A DNA stretch of 52,465 nt from contig BFEA01000352.1 in NCBI GenBank assembly GCA_003427395.1, forward strand, positions 944,325 through 996,789, in the 5' to 3' direction. Below, in pieces: positions 43,544-52,465 of the stretch. Every line of letters begins with the position of its first letter. The stretch's first letter is position 1. This stretch comes from Chara braunii (Eukaryota; Streptophyta; Charophyceae; Charales; Characeae). The position numbers and the translations under genes are program-made. Below the pieces are notes generated by a model. That model saw only the letters and a program-made list of their open reading frames with translations, was not told the DNA's origin and ran no database searches.

Positions 43544-44015
43544 TGTGACGAGCGCAAGGCTGAGGGAGACAGGGAGAGCCGAGGGAGAGGGAAGATAGAG
43601 GGAGAGCGTGAGAGCACACTCACTCACTCGACACGACTCAGGGTCGGACACAGACAGTGGCAAGGACACAAAGTCGAAGTCTTGGATTCCCAATGCCGAA
43701 AACAGGAGCAAGTCCCACTGAGTACAAGTACAGCAGCTGAAACTGGTACGAGACCGGTCCCCGTACCATACGGCGAGCCGATATAAGTACCGGTGACACG
43801 TACGGTACCAGGGGCATTTCTGCAAAGGCCCCGAGGGCAGAACTGAAAAATGCGGTATTTGAAAGTGGCGCCCGAATTCCAGCATGGCGGCAGTTGTCCA
43901 AAATCCTACCGTACCAAAGGAGGGGTTCGGAAAAAGGGTGGCAGGCCGAAAACGGGATGCCGCCGAAACAGCAAAAAGATAGACCAGGGATCGAGCCCTG
44001 GCGGAGTCCGTAACA
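43544..44015 (-). repeat. 5' LTR
   Basis: On minus it begins TGTTACGGACTCCG at 44015 and ends CTCGTCACA at 43544. It is 472 bp. It shares TACCGGTGACACGTAC, GGGCATTTCTGCAAAGGCCC and GGCGCCCGAATT words with the 3' LTR in the same order. Confidence 0.92.
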
Positions 44016-45039
44016 AAAAGGCTCCCAGCAACGCTGGCGGGCGGCACTTATCCGGGACCTGCAGTCGTCAAAATCAACAGCGACGCCGGCCCAAGTGACG
44101 ACTGATCAAGTACAAGTCTGGAGCAAGAGTTGTCAACCGCAAAATGGGGGAGACACGGCCTGCTAAATCAGGTCCTTATCAAGTTCAAAAGGAAAATAGA
44201 GCCCAAAGGATCAGCTGTGGGCAGAGACATAGTACTTGGGATCGGGAATCGAACAAGGTGTTCTAATAACACTGGTTCCTGGATTTCGACGTGAAGGGAT
44301 GCTGGACCAGATTTCCGGCAGGTGCAGCTTCCCACCAATGGAACGGAGCCACCCAATAACGAGGGTGTAGAGGGGTTGTCTGCTCTTACTAGCACCCCGC
44401 CCACACCCTTGCCGATGTTTCAAAAAAAAGAAAAGAAAAAAAAGAGAGAAAGTTGAGAAACACAGCGTCAAATAAAGTCTTTTAATTGGCAATCGACCTG
44501 TGCACTGGCCTCTCCTCAGTTGCTGCCAACAGACTGGAAGGGAGTTTGCCCTATTCTGGCAAAGACGAAAAGAATATGTGGCCAAGGCACTGAAGCAAGC
44601 TCCCATCACACCAAGTCCTTCAAGTTATCAGGGAGTTTGCGACAAACACTCCACCCTCCACCCTCTGCCTTCTGGCCTCCCACCATATATAACACCAGTC
44701 GACACTTTACATGCATATACTGACTCCAAGTGAAATGAAATGTAAATGGACGGCGCAGCGTTGACTGTTTAATTTCATTTGGTGCACAGGGGGCACGCAA
44801 CCCGTGCCGCTGGCCCGGCGGAAACATCCAGGAGGCACGCAGTGTTGGCCCGTCTGGGAGTGTTATGCGTTCGAGACGGAACACTGATGGAGCTAGTTTG
44901 CGTTCAAGTATGCAAATGATTGGAGAATCATGTATAAATGATATGATTACACGCTGCGCACCAAATTGCAAACAAACCGTGCAAGCAGTCTTATGTCAAC
45001 AAATGGAACAAAAGTTCAAAACACTGTTGACTTTTCAAG
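44016..45039. other. Flank of the LTR element, no recognisable gene
   Basis: The first ~75 bp continue the interrupted target repeat (compare 38671-38738 on minus). Beyond that, frames of 77-132 codons on both strands have no domain. An AAAAAGAAAAG-rich tract lies at 44424-44452. Confidence 0.45.
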
Positions 45040-45309
45040 TCAATTCTCCCATTCATTTACAGGCCTCGCTAGAGGCTTGTTTTCGCGAAACTGTTTGTGA
45101 CGAATTTCGTTTTTCAAAACTGCGAAAACATCAGTCAAAACTAGTTCAACAAAGCATTTTATTAAACTTTGAAGTTCGATGGCTAAATACATGGCAATCA
45201 AATCATACGATGAGATCATGAAAAGCATACTACAAGTAGAGAGTAGAATTAACACCATAGATTCAAAAGCATTCGAAGTTTCTTGTTTAAAAACAGGTAG
45301 CCCAGTCAT
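45040..45309 (-). pseudogene. nad2: Nuclear copy of mitochondrial nad2 (complex I subunit 2) fragment
   Basis: A minus open frame of 89 codons contains, at residues 6-49 (45294-45163), a transmembrane stretch reading [20 protein letters not shown] followed by [11 protein letters not shown]. This matches the strongly conserved membrane core of mitochondrial NADH dehydrogenase subunit 2 in plants and algae. It is distinct from chloroplast NdhB, which differs at these positions. After ELQSL the frame continues with an unrelated basic sequence, so homology ends at about 45163; it may end at an intron boundary or at the edge of the transferred piece. The surrounding AT-rich DNA (about 44870-45660) could also be organellar, but I recognise no other gene. 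It is a fragment, not a functional gene. Confidence 0.75.
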
Positions 45310-46825
45310 GAATAATGTGCATAGCTTCGGGAAATTGTGTACAATAATACAATTAGCATATATACCAGTGGGTACTTAAGCTTTCATAATATAATATCCG
45401 ATTTCGAAACTGGGATATTCCGCTAACGCGCCTCAATCGACACCAGAGAAAGAGGTAGGCTAGCCAAGCTATATATACGTTGGATAGGAAGAGGATTCTC
45501 TAATAAGCCCCACTTAATTGGAGACTTAGGATTTATGTAATACTTGTGAATCGAAATATGAGTATACATACGTAAGAAGTTATGAAGTAGTCTGAAATAC
45601 CAAAAGCCATAATAGAGTTTGCAAGTCTTACTTGAAAAAGGCGTCAATACTGCCAAACAACCATTACTATCCTAGTAGCACAAGCAGGACTTGGAGCGTA
45701 CGCACAGGACTTTTTTAACTGAGCCCTGGGCATAACTGTGGTTCAGCATGTCCAAAGCCTGGCTGTCATTGCAGTCTGACATATCCAGGGGTTGAGTATG
45801 CTCTCAGAACCCAGCATCGAATCTCCGCTCATCAAGACCCTGGACGTGGAGAACGCAGCCGCCGCCACGAAGAAGTTCAGCTCTCTAGGAACACGAGCAA
45901 AGAAGTTGCCCAGACGTTATAATTATGTTCTACCCTCCAAAGAAGTTGTATAGATAGCAAGTTGTTTGTCGCCTTACAGAGAAAACACCCAGAGCCCTCC
46001 ATGCATTCATCCTCTAAGAAGCAGCTGCAGCACCTCATGATTGCCCTCGTTACAGCGCTCCCACTTATGCAAAGGCGAGCAAACTAGTGGCGCTACCACT
46101 ATCGGCTGCGTCTGAAGTCGCTGAACGTACTGGATTCACACCCAGACGAGCTTGGGCAGTGAAACCTGTTAACCTCCCTCCTCAATGCCTTCGTTGGCTA
46201 AAAAAAAAAGGAAAAAAGTTAAAACTTTCCCAAAACTCCTCTGATCATGTTGGGATGGCAGGGAGACTTTGACTACCTCTCTCTTCTACATCCTCGTTCT
46301 TCGATAACACATCCGATATGTTATCGTCGCTTGACAAGTCTCTGGCTTACACATGCCAAGGGCATGCGCTGGGAGCGAGACTGTGACCACCCCCTCCCTC
46401 GTGTCGCTAGTCCCCCCAAATCCAAGACTGAAGGTTTTGAAAGTGGAAACTTACACAGAGCTGAAACACTACTTGCTGTGTCTGAGTGCCGCAACATCTG
46501 GGGTTTACAATTTTACCTGCACTCAAAAGCGAACACGCACCGCAGTGCTTACAAGACTCTTTTTCCTGAGGCCAATTCCCGCCACGCGCTGAGTTTTGCA
46601 GAGCCTGCATGGGGACCACCTTTTTTTTTTCTGCCTGGCGTGCACGGCAGCTTCGACTTGGCAGGCCGGGCCTCAAAACTTGCGGCGCGCCAACAGCTGC
46701 ATCAGAAAAAATGGCTGGTCGGGAAACATACGGGTGCTTTAATGGAACCCAGCTCGCGACAAGTGTCCGGTTTTTCTTAAGCATCCTAGCTGGAGAATCG
46801 CCAAGATACACCATTGGATGACAGA
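45310..46825. other. No recognisable gene (45.3-46.8 kb)
   Basis: The first ~350 bp are AT-rich and may belong to the organellar insertion. Frames at 46087-46835 (up to 177 codons on plus, 142 on minus, overlapping) show no domain. Confidence 0.4.
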
Positions 46826-47530
46826 GATTCCACAACTATACTGAAGCACAGTCTGACTGAATGCCAATGGGATGCAACAGCAGGAAACACACCGACAGAC
46901 GGACATAGTGTCCTCATTCAAACAGTGAAGTTGCGTTCGTAATCCCATCTCTCTGCCAAACAGACAAACGACTACGTCCACCGCTTAACCGATGCTGTTC
47001 GTTTGCAACCTCGTCTGCCAGGTGGTGCATGGAGGCTGCTCCAGGCCGCAGCTGAGACTGAATTCCACAACTATACTGAAGCACAGTCTGACTGAATGCG
47101 AATGGGATGCAACAGCAGAAAACACACCGATGGGCGGACATAGTGTCCTCATTCAAACAGTGAAGTTGCGTTCGTAATCCCATCTCTCTCTTCACACATA
47201 ATGATCCTCTGTTCTTCCTCCACTCCTCCACCATATTGTGACGAATGAAGCACATGGGCATAATCATCAAACCAAGATTAACTGCCGCAGGAGACATAGC
47301 AATAATGCATATGCGTGCCACGGGGTCTGTTTTTCCAATGAAAAGACTATGGAATGCAATTCCTGTTTCTTATATACAAATGTTTGACATCCATCCAGTT
47401 GCCAAACGGACAAACGACTACGTCCACTGCTCGCTCTGCAGCAACCGACGCCGTTCATTTGCAAACTCGTCTGCCAGGTGGTGCTGCATGTAGGCTGCTC
47501 CAGGCCGCAGCTGAGACTGAAATTCCTCTG
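46826..47530. repeat. Interleaved direct duplications
   Basis: Block X (46826-46955, landmarks CCACAACTATACTGAAGCAC and AACAGTGAAGTTGCGTTCGT) is repeated at 47063-47190. Block Y (46956-47058, landmarks GACAAACGACTACGTCCAC and CGTCTGCCAGGTGGTG) is repeated at about 47405-47525. The order is X-Y-X-spacer-Y, consistent with a tandem duplication of about 235 bp followed by divergence or an insertion of ~210 bp. It lies downstream of the transporter exon. No coding frame is convincing. Confidence 0.8.
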
Positions 47531-48029
47531 GCCTCCAATCAGTACAGACCCAGGTTATCTACCAATATGCGAGGCAAGCTTGGAGACGGATGTGGCTTCA
47601 GAACATGCCTCGCAGACACAAATCCCATTCCTCAAGGAATGGTACATGCTCCCATGATCAGGACTGTTGTGCCCAACAGCCAGTCGCACCTCCTGAAAAC
47701 TTGAAAAGGGCATCAAGCTCCTCATCATTCTATTCTTACAGGATTACCTACAGCTTATACACACAGCATTATAGATGCATGCGGCAATGTTTAGTGTATC
47801 GCTCACGTTGCACTTGACAGGCTGTACATGACACCAGATAGCTCAGACTTTCATTCAATGGCCAGGCAAGGACGCCATGACAGCATATACCTGATAGGCT
47901 AGACAGGGATAGATAGCATCATGAAGGTGCCCAGGCTTCTGGGTCAGGTGCGGCAGCAATACGTTCCATGACCAGAGAAGAGTGGCAGTCGACCTCGTGC
48001 ACATCAACGCTCGTTCCTTAGGACTTCAG
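47531..48029 (-). other. Probable 3' untranslated/downstream region of the EamA transporter exon
   Basis: No domain is seen. The region follows the stop codon of the minus-strand exon at 48030. A polyadenylation site could not be assigned. Confidence 0.35.
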
Positions 48030-48247
48030 TCACTCTCGTAGTTCTGGCAAGTAGATTCCAAAGAAGCCCACAAGGATCATGGCGGCCCCGACTATAATCC
48101 CCAGCCCGGGGACAACACTCTTGAAAACCATGTCTGCAACAGTAGCAATCGGGATTTGTATAGAAAGGCCAACAGTTGCAGCTGTCGTAGTGGTAAGCAT
48201 CACTGCCTTTGCCCACAAAACATCACTCAACACATTGTCGAATATCC
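48030..48247 (-). CDS. Last coding exon of an EamA/SLC35F5-like transporter
   Basis: On minus, a TGTGTTGCAG acceptor is followed by an exon reading IFDNVLSDVLWAKAVMLTTT, then TVGLSIQIPIATVADM and, after a short polar stretch, a final hydrophobic helix GIIVGAAMILVGFFGIYLPE. A TGA stop lies at 48032-48030. LSD-LWAKAV and the TVGLSIQIP turn are hallmarks of the last two helices of the plant EamA-like/SLC35F5 branch of the drug/metabolite transporter superfamily, whose members are integral membrane proteins with about ten helices. The substrate cannot be told from this piece. The exon starts in phase 1 (two bases of a split codon). Earlier exons were not found in the window, so the upstream intron must be at least 4.2 kb, or the gene is a fragment. 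Confidence 0.75.
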
Positions 48248-48257
48248 CTGCAACACA
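48248..48257 (-). other. 3' splice acceptor
   Basis: On minus, TGTGTTGCAG directly precedes the transporter exon, and homology to the transporter family starts at exactly this point. Confidence 0.65.
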
Positions 48258-48409
48258 ATGGAATGTGAAGCAGCATGTTATTAGTATGCCAAATTAATCA
48301 ATTATACAAACCCTCCCTTCCACATGTTCTGTGATGCGACGCTTGGCAATGCTCTGCTCTGCGCTGTACTGTGCGGCGCAACGCAGCGAGGCGAGGTAAG
48401 GTGAGTAAC

Positions 48410-49225
48410 TGGAACAGACCAGGCCAGGGCGAGGCCAGAGCAGACCAGACCGGTCCAGTCCAGACCAGACAACACCAGACTAGACCTGACCAGACTAGAC
48501 CAGATAAGCTGAGGCCAGATGAGTCGAGATGGGACAAGACCAGACCAGACAAGTGGACATGACACGGGGCAAGACGACGAGACAAGACCATACAAGACAA
48601 GACAAGACAAGACAAGACAAGACAAGACAAGACGACACCAGACGAGATGACATGACACGAGACGAGATGAGATGAGACGAGACCACACCAAAAGAAAAAA
48701 CAAAAAAGACAAACCAGACTAGAACAAAATAAAAACGAAGAATCAGACCAGACCAGACCAGACAAGACAAGACAAGACAAGACGAGACAGAAGAGACCAG
48801 ACGAGACCATGTGAGAACAGAGGGGACGAGACAGAGTCGGAGAGGACAAAACCAGACGAGACCAAACCAGACCAGACAAGACGAGAGCCAGGACTGGACA
48901 GGACAAAACAAGACGAGACCAAACCAGACCAGAGAAGACAAGATCAAACCAATGGAGACTAGATGAGACGAGGGGAGAAGAGAGGACAAGAAGGGAGGGG
49001 AGGGGAGAGAATGGAGAGAAAAGAGTTGAGGAGAGGAAAGGATCGTACACTTGAGAGGAGGGGAGAGAGGAGGGGAGAGAGGAGAGAAGAGGAGAGGAGA
49101 GGGGAGGGGAGGAGAGGAGAGGGGAGCGGAGGAGAGGAGAGGAGATGAGAGGAGAGGAGACGAGGGGAGAGGAGGGGAGGGGAGGGCAGGAAAGTGGATG
49201 AGAGGGGAGGAGAGGATCTACAATC
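48410..49225. repeat. Pentamer (GACCA/GACAA) array passing into a GGAGA purine tract
   Basis: About 570 bp of shuffled GACCA and GACAA pentamers, including about eight perfect GACAA copies at 48594-48633, are followed from about 48970 by GGGGAGAGGAGA-type purine sequence. The minus strand stays open for 309 codons (Ser/Leu/Val/Pro-rich) only because the repeat lacks stops. It lies in the intron upstream of the transporter exon. Confidence 0.92.
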
Positions 49226-49675
49226 AAAGAACGTATTCTTATTCTTTTCTTCTTTTTCTACACTCGCTTGGGAGGGGAGAGGGGAGAAGTCGTCCCTTCT
49301 CGCTGTTAATAAAACAAGTGAACCCGCCGCGGCGAAGACGCGGCCCAGCGCCAGACCCACCCCAGGCACGGCCATTATCTGGCCCGGGCGACATTGAAGT
49401 GTTTGTTTTAGAACATGAGGGACGTGCAACATTCCGGGGGGCATCGGCCAAGGCATCAGCACGCCGTCGGATCTTTATTGTGGTCGTCGCTGGATTCGAA
49501 CTGACGTCTGCAATTCAACAGTTTCACTTGTGCATCAACTGAGCAGCCTGCCAATTCGCAAAATGAGAAGGAATCTTCTGCAAGAACATCGGAAGATACA
49601 CCAAAACGGACAGATACATTGAAAAGAAATCCCGGTGTGAGTATGGACTAAGGAGCTGCGAGATGCAAACGCGGC
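49226..49675. other. No recognisable gene; one partial dispersed module
   Basis: A GC-rich patch (49315-49400) and a partial module (about 49556-49600: CAAAATGAGAAGGAATCTTC then TGCAAGAACAT). No domain. Confidence 0.45.
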
Positions 49676-49681
49676 CCCGCG

Positions 49682-49737
<56 letters not shown>

Positions 49738-50033
49738 CCATCCATAGGATGAGCAAAATGGGAATGAATCTGTCGCTACAAAATGGAAATATGCACTGCC
49801 ACATTTTTGGTCTTTGGAAGTGTAGATTTCCATGCAGTGGCAGTGGATGTTCTAGGGAAAGATGCAATCCCATTTCTCGCTCATTTCGTGAAGCGTGGCA
49901 ATGTCGGTCTGCGTGTGTGTGTGTAGGATGAGCAAAATCGGAATGAATCTTCAGCCAGAACATGGAAATATACTGGTCTCATGGTACTTCCATTGATAGG
50001 ATGAGCAAAACTGAATGAATCTACCGCTAGAAC

Positions 50034-50036
<3 letters not shown>
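49676..50036 (+). repeat. (GC)n-(GA)n microsatellite and three dispersed-module copies
   Basis: (GC)n (about 49677-49697) passes into (GA)n (49697-49733), then GTTTTCCATCCATAGGATGA. Three copies of the module core GGATGAGCAAAAT(C/G)GGAATG with AATCTNCCGCTAGAACATGG variants follow at about 49747, 49926 and 49999. The minus-strand reading repeats a VLAEDSFxF(A/C)(H/S) peptide, which explains the overlapping minus frames. Confidence 0.85.
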
Positions 50037-50066
<30 letters not shown>

Positions 50067-50138
50067 AAAAAAAAGGAGATCGGGGCGATCTTTTTTTTTT
50101 TTTTTTGATCGATCAATCAATCAATCAATCAATCAATG
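50036..50138. repeat. Palindrome made of (GATT)n and (AATC)n
   Basis: About seven GATT units and ten A, then a GGAGATCGGGGCGATC centre, then about seventeen T, GATCGATC and about seven AATC units. The two halves are reverse complements, so the strand can fold into a hairpin of about 45 bp. Confidence 0.95.
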
Positions 50139-51660
50139 TCCACCTCTCCCTCCCCCACCCCTTTCAACCCTTCCGCTCCTCCGGGGCTTCCTCCGCCCCT
50201 TCCCGTTTCCCCTCGCGGTCCTCCCGCTCCTAACCCCCTCCCCGTTTCCCCTGCTGCTTCTCCTCCCGCTCCTCCTTCCAGTCCTGCGCCTCCTCCGCCC
50301 CTTACCGTTTCCCCTCCCACTCCTCCCGCTCCTTCTCCCACTCCTCCTCCCGCTCCTTCTCCCGCTCCTCCCACTCCTCCCGCTCCTCCTCTTCCAAACA
50401 ACGTGACAAAGATTCCGCCATAGCCCCGCTCCCACTCCTCCTCCCGCTCCTCCTCCCTCTCCTCCTCCCTCTCCTTCTCCCGCTCCCCCTCCTGCTGCTC
50501 CCAGTCCTCCTGCTCCTTCTCCCGCTGCTTCTCCTGCTCTTCCCGCCGTTCCTCCTCCCACTCCTTCTCCCGCTCCTCCTCTCGCGCCATAGCCCCGTTC
50601 CCGCTCCTTCCGCTCCTCCCGCTCCTCCTCCAGGGCCTCCTCCACCCCTTTCCGTTTCCCCCCGTGCTCCTCCCGCTCCTAACCCCCTCCCCGTTTCCCC
50701 TGCCGCTCCTCCTCCCGCTCCTCTTTCCAGTCCTCCCGCGCCTCCTCCGCCCCTTCCAATTTCCTCTCCCGTTCCTTCTCCCGCTCCTTCTCCCACTCCT
50801 CCTCCCGCTCCTCCTCCCGCCCCTCCCACTCCTCCACCTCCAAACAACGTGACAAAGATCCCGCCATAGCCTTGCTCCCACTCCTCCTCCCTCTCCCCCT
50901 CCTACTGCTCCTCCCGCTCCTCCTGCTCCTCTCGCTGCTTCTCCTGCTCTTCCCGTCGTTCCTCCTCCCGCTCCTCCCGCTCCTCCGGCGCCATAGCCCC
51001 GCTCCCGCTCCTTCTCCCACTCCTCCTCCTCCTCCTCCCGCTCCTCCTCCGCCAAACAACGTGAAAACGATCCCGCCATAGCCCCACTCCCACTCCTCCA
51101 CCAAACAACGTGACAAAGATCCCGCCATAGCCCCACTCCCACTCCTGCTCCCGCTCCTCCCTCTCCTCCTCCCTTTCCTTCTCCCGCTCCCCCTCCTGCT
51201 GCTCCCACTCCTACTGCTCCTCCCGCTGCTTCTCTTGCTCTTTCCCCGTTCCTCCTCCCACTCCTTCTCCCGTTCCTCCACCCGCTCCTCCCGCTTCTCC
51301 TCCTCCACCTCTACCTCCGCCCGCTCCTCCCGCTCCTCCGCCTCCCGCACGTTCGTTAACCCCCTCCCCGTTTCCCCTCCCGCTCCTCCTCCCGCTCCTT
51401 CTCACAATCCTCTCGCTCCTCCTCCCACTCCTCCCGCGCCTCCTCCACCGCTCCCGATTTCCCCTCGTGCTCCTTCTGCCACTCCTAACCCCCTCCTCTT
51501 TTCCCCTGCCGCTCCTCCTCCCAAACCTTCTCCCACTCCTCTCGTGCCTCCTCCACCCCTTCCCTTTTCCCGCACCTCCTCCCACCCCTTTTCCCACTCC
51601 TTTTCCCACCCCTCCTCCCGCTCCTCCTTCGCCAAACAACGTGACAAAGATCCCGCCATA
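50139..51660. repeat. Pyrimidine-rich minisatellite with a recurrent block
   Basis: CTCCTCCCGCTCCTC-type words over 1.5 kb. A non-repetitive block, CAAACAACGTGACAAAGATY followed by CCGCCATAGCC, recurs at about 50395, 50841, 51052, 51101 and 51632, giving a higher-order structure. Minus frames up to 359 codons (Glu/Arg/Gly-rich) stay open because a purine-only strand contains no T and so no stop codon. They are not called as genes. Confidence 0.9.
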
Positions 51661-51706
51661 GCCATCTCCTATGGAAAAAAAGGAAAAAGGCCCGCCATGT
51701 TGCTAG

Positions 51707-51708
<2 letters not shown>

Positions 51709-51773
<65 letters not shown>

Positions 51774-51910
51774 CCATCGATAGGATGAGCAACGCACCGG
51801 CCAACAGGTAAGTCTCCAACCCTGCGGCTGGCCTCAAGGCTCACGCTACTTCCATCGATAGTATGAGCAAAATTGAATGAATCTTCCGCTAGAACATGGA
51901 ATCATACACT
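51709..51910 (+). repeat. Dispersed module, most complete copy
   Basis: (GA)n (51709-51769), TTTTCCATCGATAGGATGAG, then CAACGCACCGGCCAACAGG and TAAGTCTCCAACCC, a 40-bp spacer with GCTACTTCCATCGATA, then ATGAGCAAAATTGAATGAAT and CTTCCGCTAGAACATGG. It has the same order as 3575-3690. The ends are not defined by terminal repeats or a target duplication. Confidence 0.8.
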
Positions 51911-51918
51911 ACTACACT

Positions 51919-51922
<4 letters not shown>

Positions 51923-51958
<36 letters not shown>

Positions 51959-51964
51959 TGTTTT
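51923..51964. repeat. (GT)n microsatellite
   Basis: About 40 bp of GT repeats with two interruptions, just after a dispersed module. Confidence 0.9.
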
Positions 51965-52422
51965 GCATACTAGTGAATACTTCACCGAGTATAGTCAGAA
52001 CCAAAGATCAACCAATATAGGATGAGCATGTATACAGCGGAAGTCTGAGAAATGGACCGACTCACATAGACTGAACTCACCCAAACATCACTCAACACAC
52101 AAGCAATCGTGAGATGGTGGGGTCTGAAGCCATACATAGACGATGCTTCAGGCCCCGTACAACCATACACAGATGAATGGTGGGAGGAGAGACGATGGAG
52201 GTGGGAGATATGGACAGCGCCAAATGTCACCGACATAGAATCCAGAAGGTCACCAATATGGTAGCCCAAAATGTCACCGAACAAAATGTCGTGGACATGA
52301 GTCACCAATGTCGGAGGTACAGATCCCAACTATCTCCAATGTCTCGAATCCAGTAAGTATCACAACCTCCTACCACCGAAGTCCAATCACTGATCTCTGT
52401 CCAACTCGTATCAATAGTCTCC
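51965..52422. other. No recognisable gene (right edge)
   Basis: A minus frame of 115 codons (51982-52329) has no domain. The word ATGTCACCGA(A/C) with a GTCACCAATAT/GTCACCAATGT partner recurs three times at 52220-52310. Confidence 0.4.
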
Positions 52423-52423
52423 A

Positions 52424-52465
52424 GTCTGAAGAAGAAGAAGAAGAAGAAGAAGAAGAAGAAGAAGA
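52424..52465. repeat. (GAA)n microsatellite, cut by the window edge
   Basis: About 42 bp of uninterrupted AAG/GAA repeats running off the end. Confidence 0.97.

Larger units (their letters stand above)
40344..44015 (-). mobile_element. Internally deleted Ty3/gypsy chromovirus with two LTRs
   Basis: On the minus strand the order is: 5' LTR (44015-43544), primer site, a trinucleotide-rich stretch, integrase, chromodomain, an untranslated stretch with ~60-bp AACAGGG repeats (about 41230-40920), polypurine tract and 3' LTR (40781-40344). Gag, protease, reverse transcriptase and RNase H are absent; the frame picks up at the start of the integrase region near 43345. The element would depend on another copy's enzymes to move. 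The two LTRs differ by a ~36-bp indel and scattered substitutions, so the insertion is not new. Confidence 0.93.

Noticed and set aside
40344-44015. Autonomous retrotransposon
   Set aside because: Gag, protease, reverse transcriptase and RNase H are absent, and the integrase has a frameshift and a stop.
45423-45656. Further mitochondrial gene next to nad2
   Set aside because: The AT-rich composition is suggestive, but no organellar protein is recognisable in any frame.
46247-46835. Overlapping 177- and 142-codon frames on opposite strands
   Set aside because: No domain in either, and no codon or splice evidence to choose between them.
48298-49227. 309-codon Ser/Leu/Val-rich open frame
   Set aside because: Translation of the GACCA/GACAA pentamer and GGAGA arrays; it lies in the intron of a real exon on the same strand.
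50129-51208. 359-codon Glu/Arg/Gly-rich open frame
   Set aside because: The strand is almost pure purine and so cannot contain stop codons; all frames stay open.

Overview
This is a nuclear, repeat-dominated stretch of a eukaryotic genome, most likely from a streptophyte green plant or alga. I lean towards a charophyte such as Chara, but that is an inference. The support is: Ty3/gypsy elements with a plant-type initiator-tRNA primer site (TGGTATCAGAGC) and a chromodomain integrase; an exon of a plant-type EamA/SLC35F5-like transporter; a fragment of mitochondrial nad2; and very abundant (GA)n and tandem repeats. There are no bacterial-style operons. Almost all long open frames sit in low-complexity or transposon-derived DNA. 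Ambiguous bases occur at 27927, 27931, 40026, 40089 and 40096-40097.

Layout. 1-17.1 kb is a nest of degenerate inverted repeats. Pairs 220-1690/15737-17065, 1665-1810/10780-10900, 3470-4210/9480-10030 and 5030-5730/7640-8310 occur in mirror order around about 6.7 kb. The outermost pair carries a family of small hairpins with a conserved 20-nt loop and a different stem at each copy. 12.17-12.95 kb is a second, different cluster of short perfect hairpins. 13.2-13.65 kb holds about 54-bp tandem repeats. 15.24-15.73 kb is repeated directly at 18.93-19.38 kb, and 17.0-17.7 kb is a ~117-bp tandem array. 19.47-19.86 kb (minus) is a Myb/SANT-like fragment. 21.17-23.19 kb is a ~54-bp minisatellite of about 37 units, and 24.1-25.65 kb is a ~170-bp satellite of about nine units.

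28.24-30.23 kb (minus) is a decayed LINE reverse-transcriptase fragment. It abuts the LTR and primer site of a 3'-truncated Ty3/gypsy element (30.24-35.48 kb, plus) with gag, protease and a reverse transcriptase that stops just after its active site. 40.344-44.015 kb is a second Ty3/gypsy element (minus). It has both LTRs, primer site, polypurine tract, an integrase with D,D(35)E and a chromodomain, but no gag, protease or reverse transcriptase. Its insertion point can be read against an unoccupied relative of the target at 38.67-38.78 kb.

45.16-45.29 kb (minus) is a nuclear copy of mitochondrial nad2. 48.030-48.247 kb (minus) is the last coding exon of an EamA-type transporter and the only convincing host protein-coding sequence. 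Its upstream intron begins with a purine/pentamer satellite. 49.6-52.4 kb is simple repeats plus copies of a dispersed module that carries (GA)n and, in full copies, a splice-donor-like AGGTAAGT. No rRNA gene, tRNA gene or CRISPR array was found.
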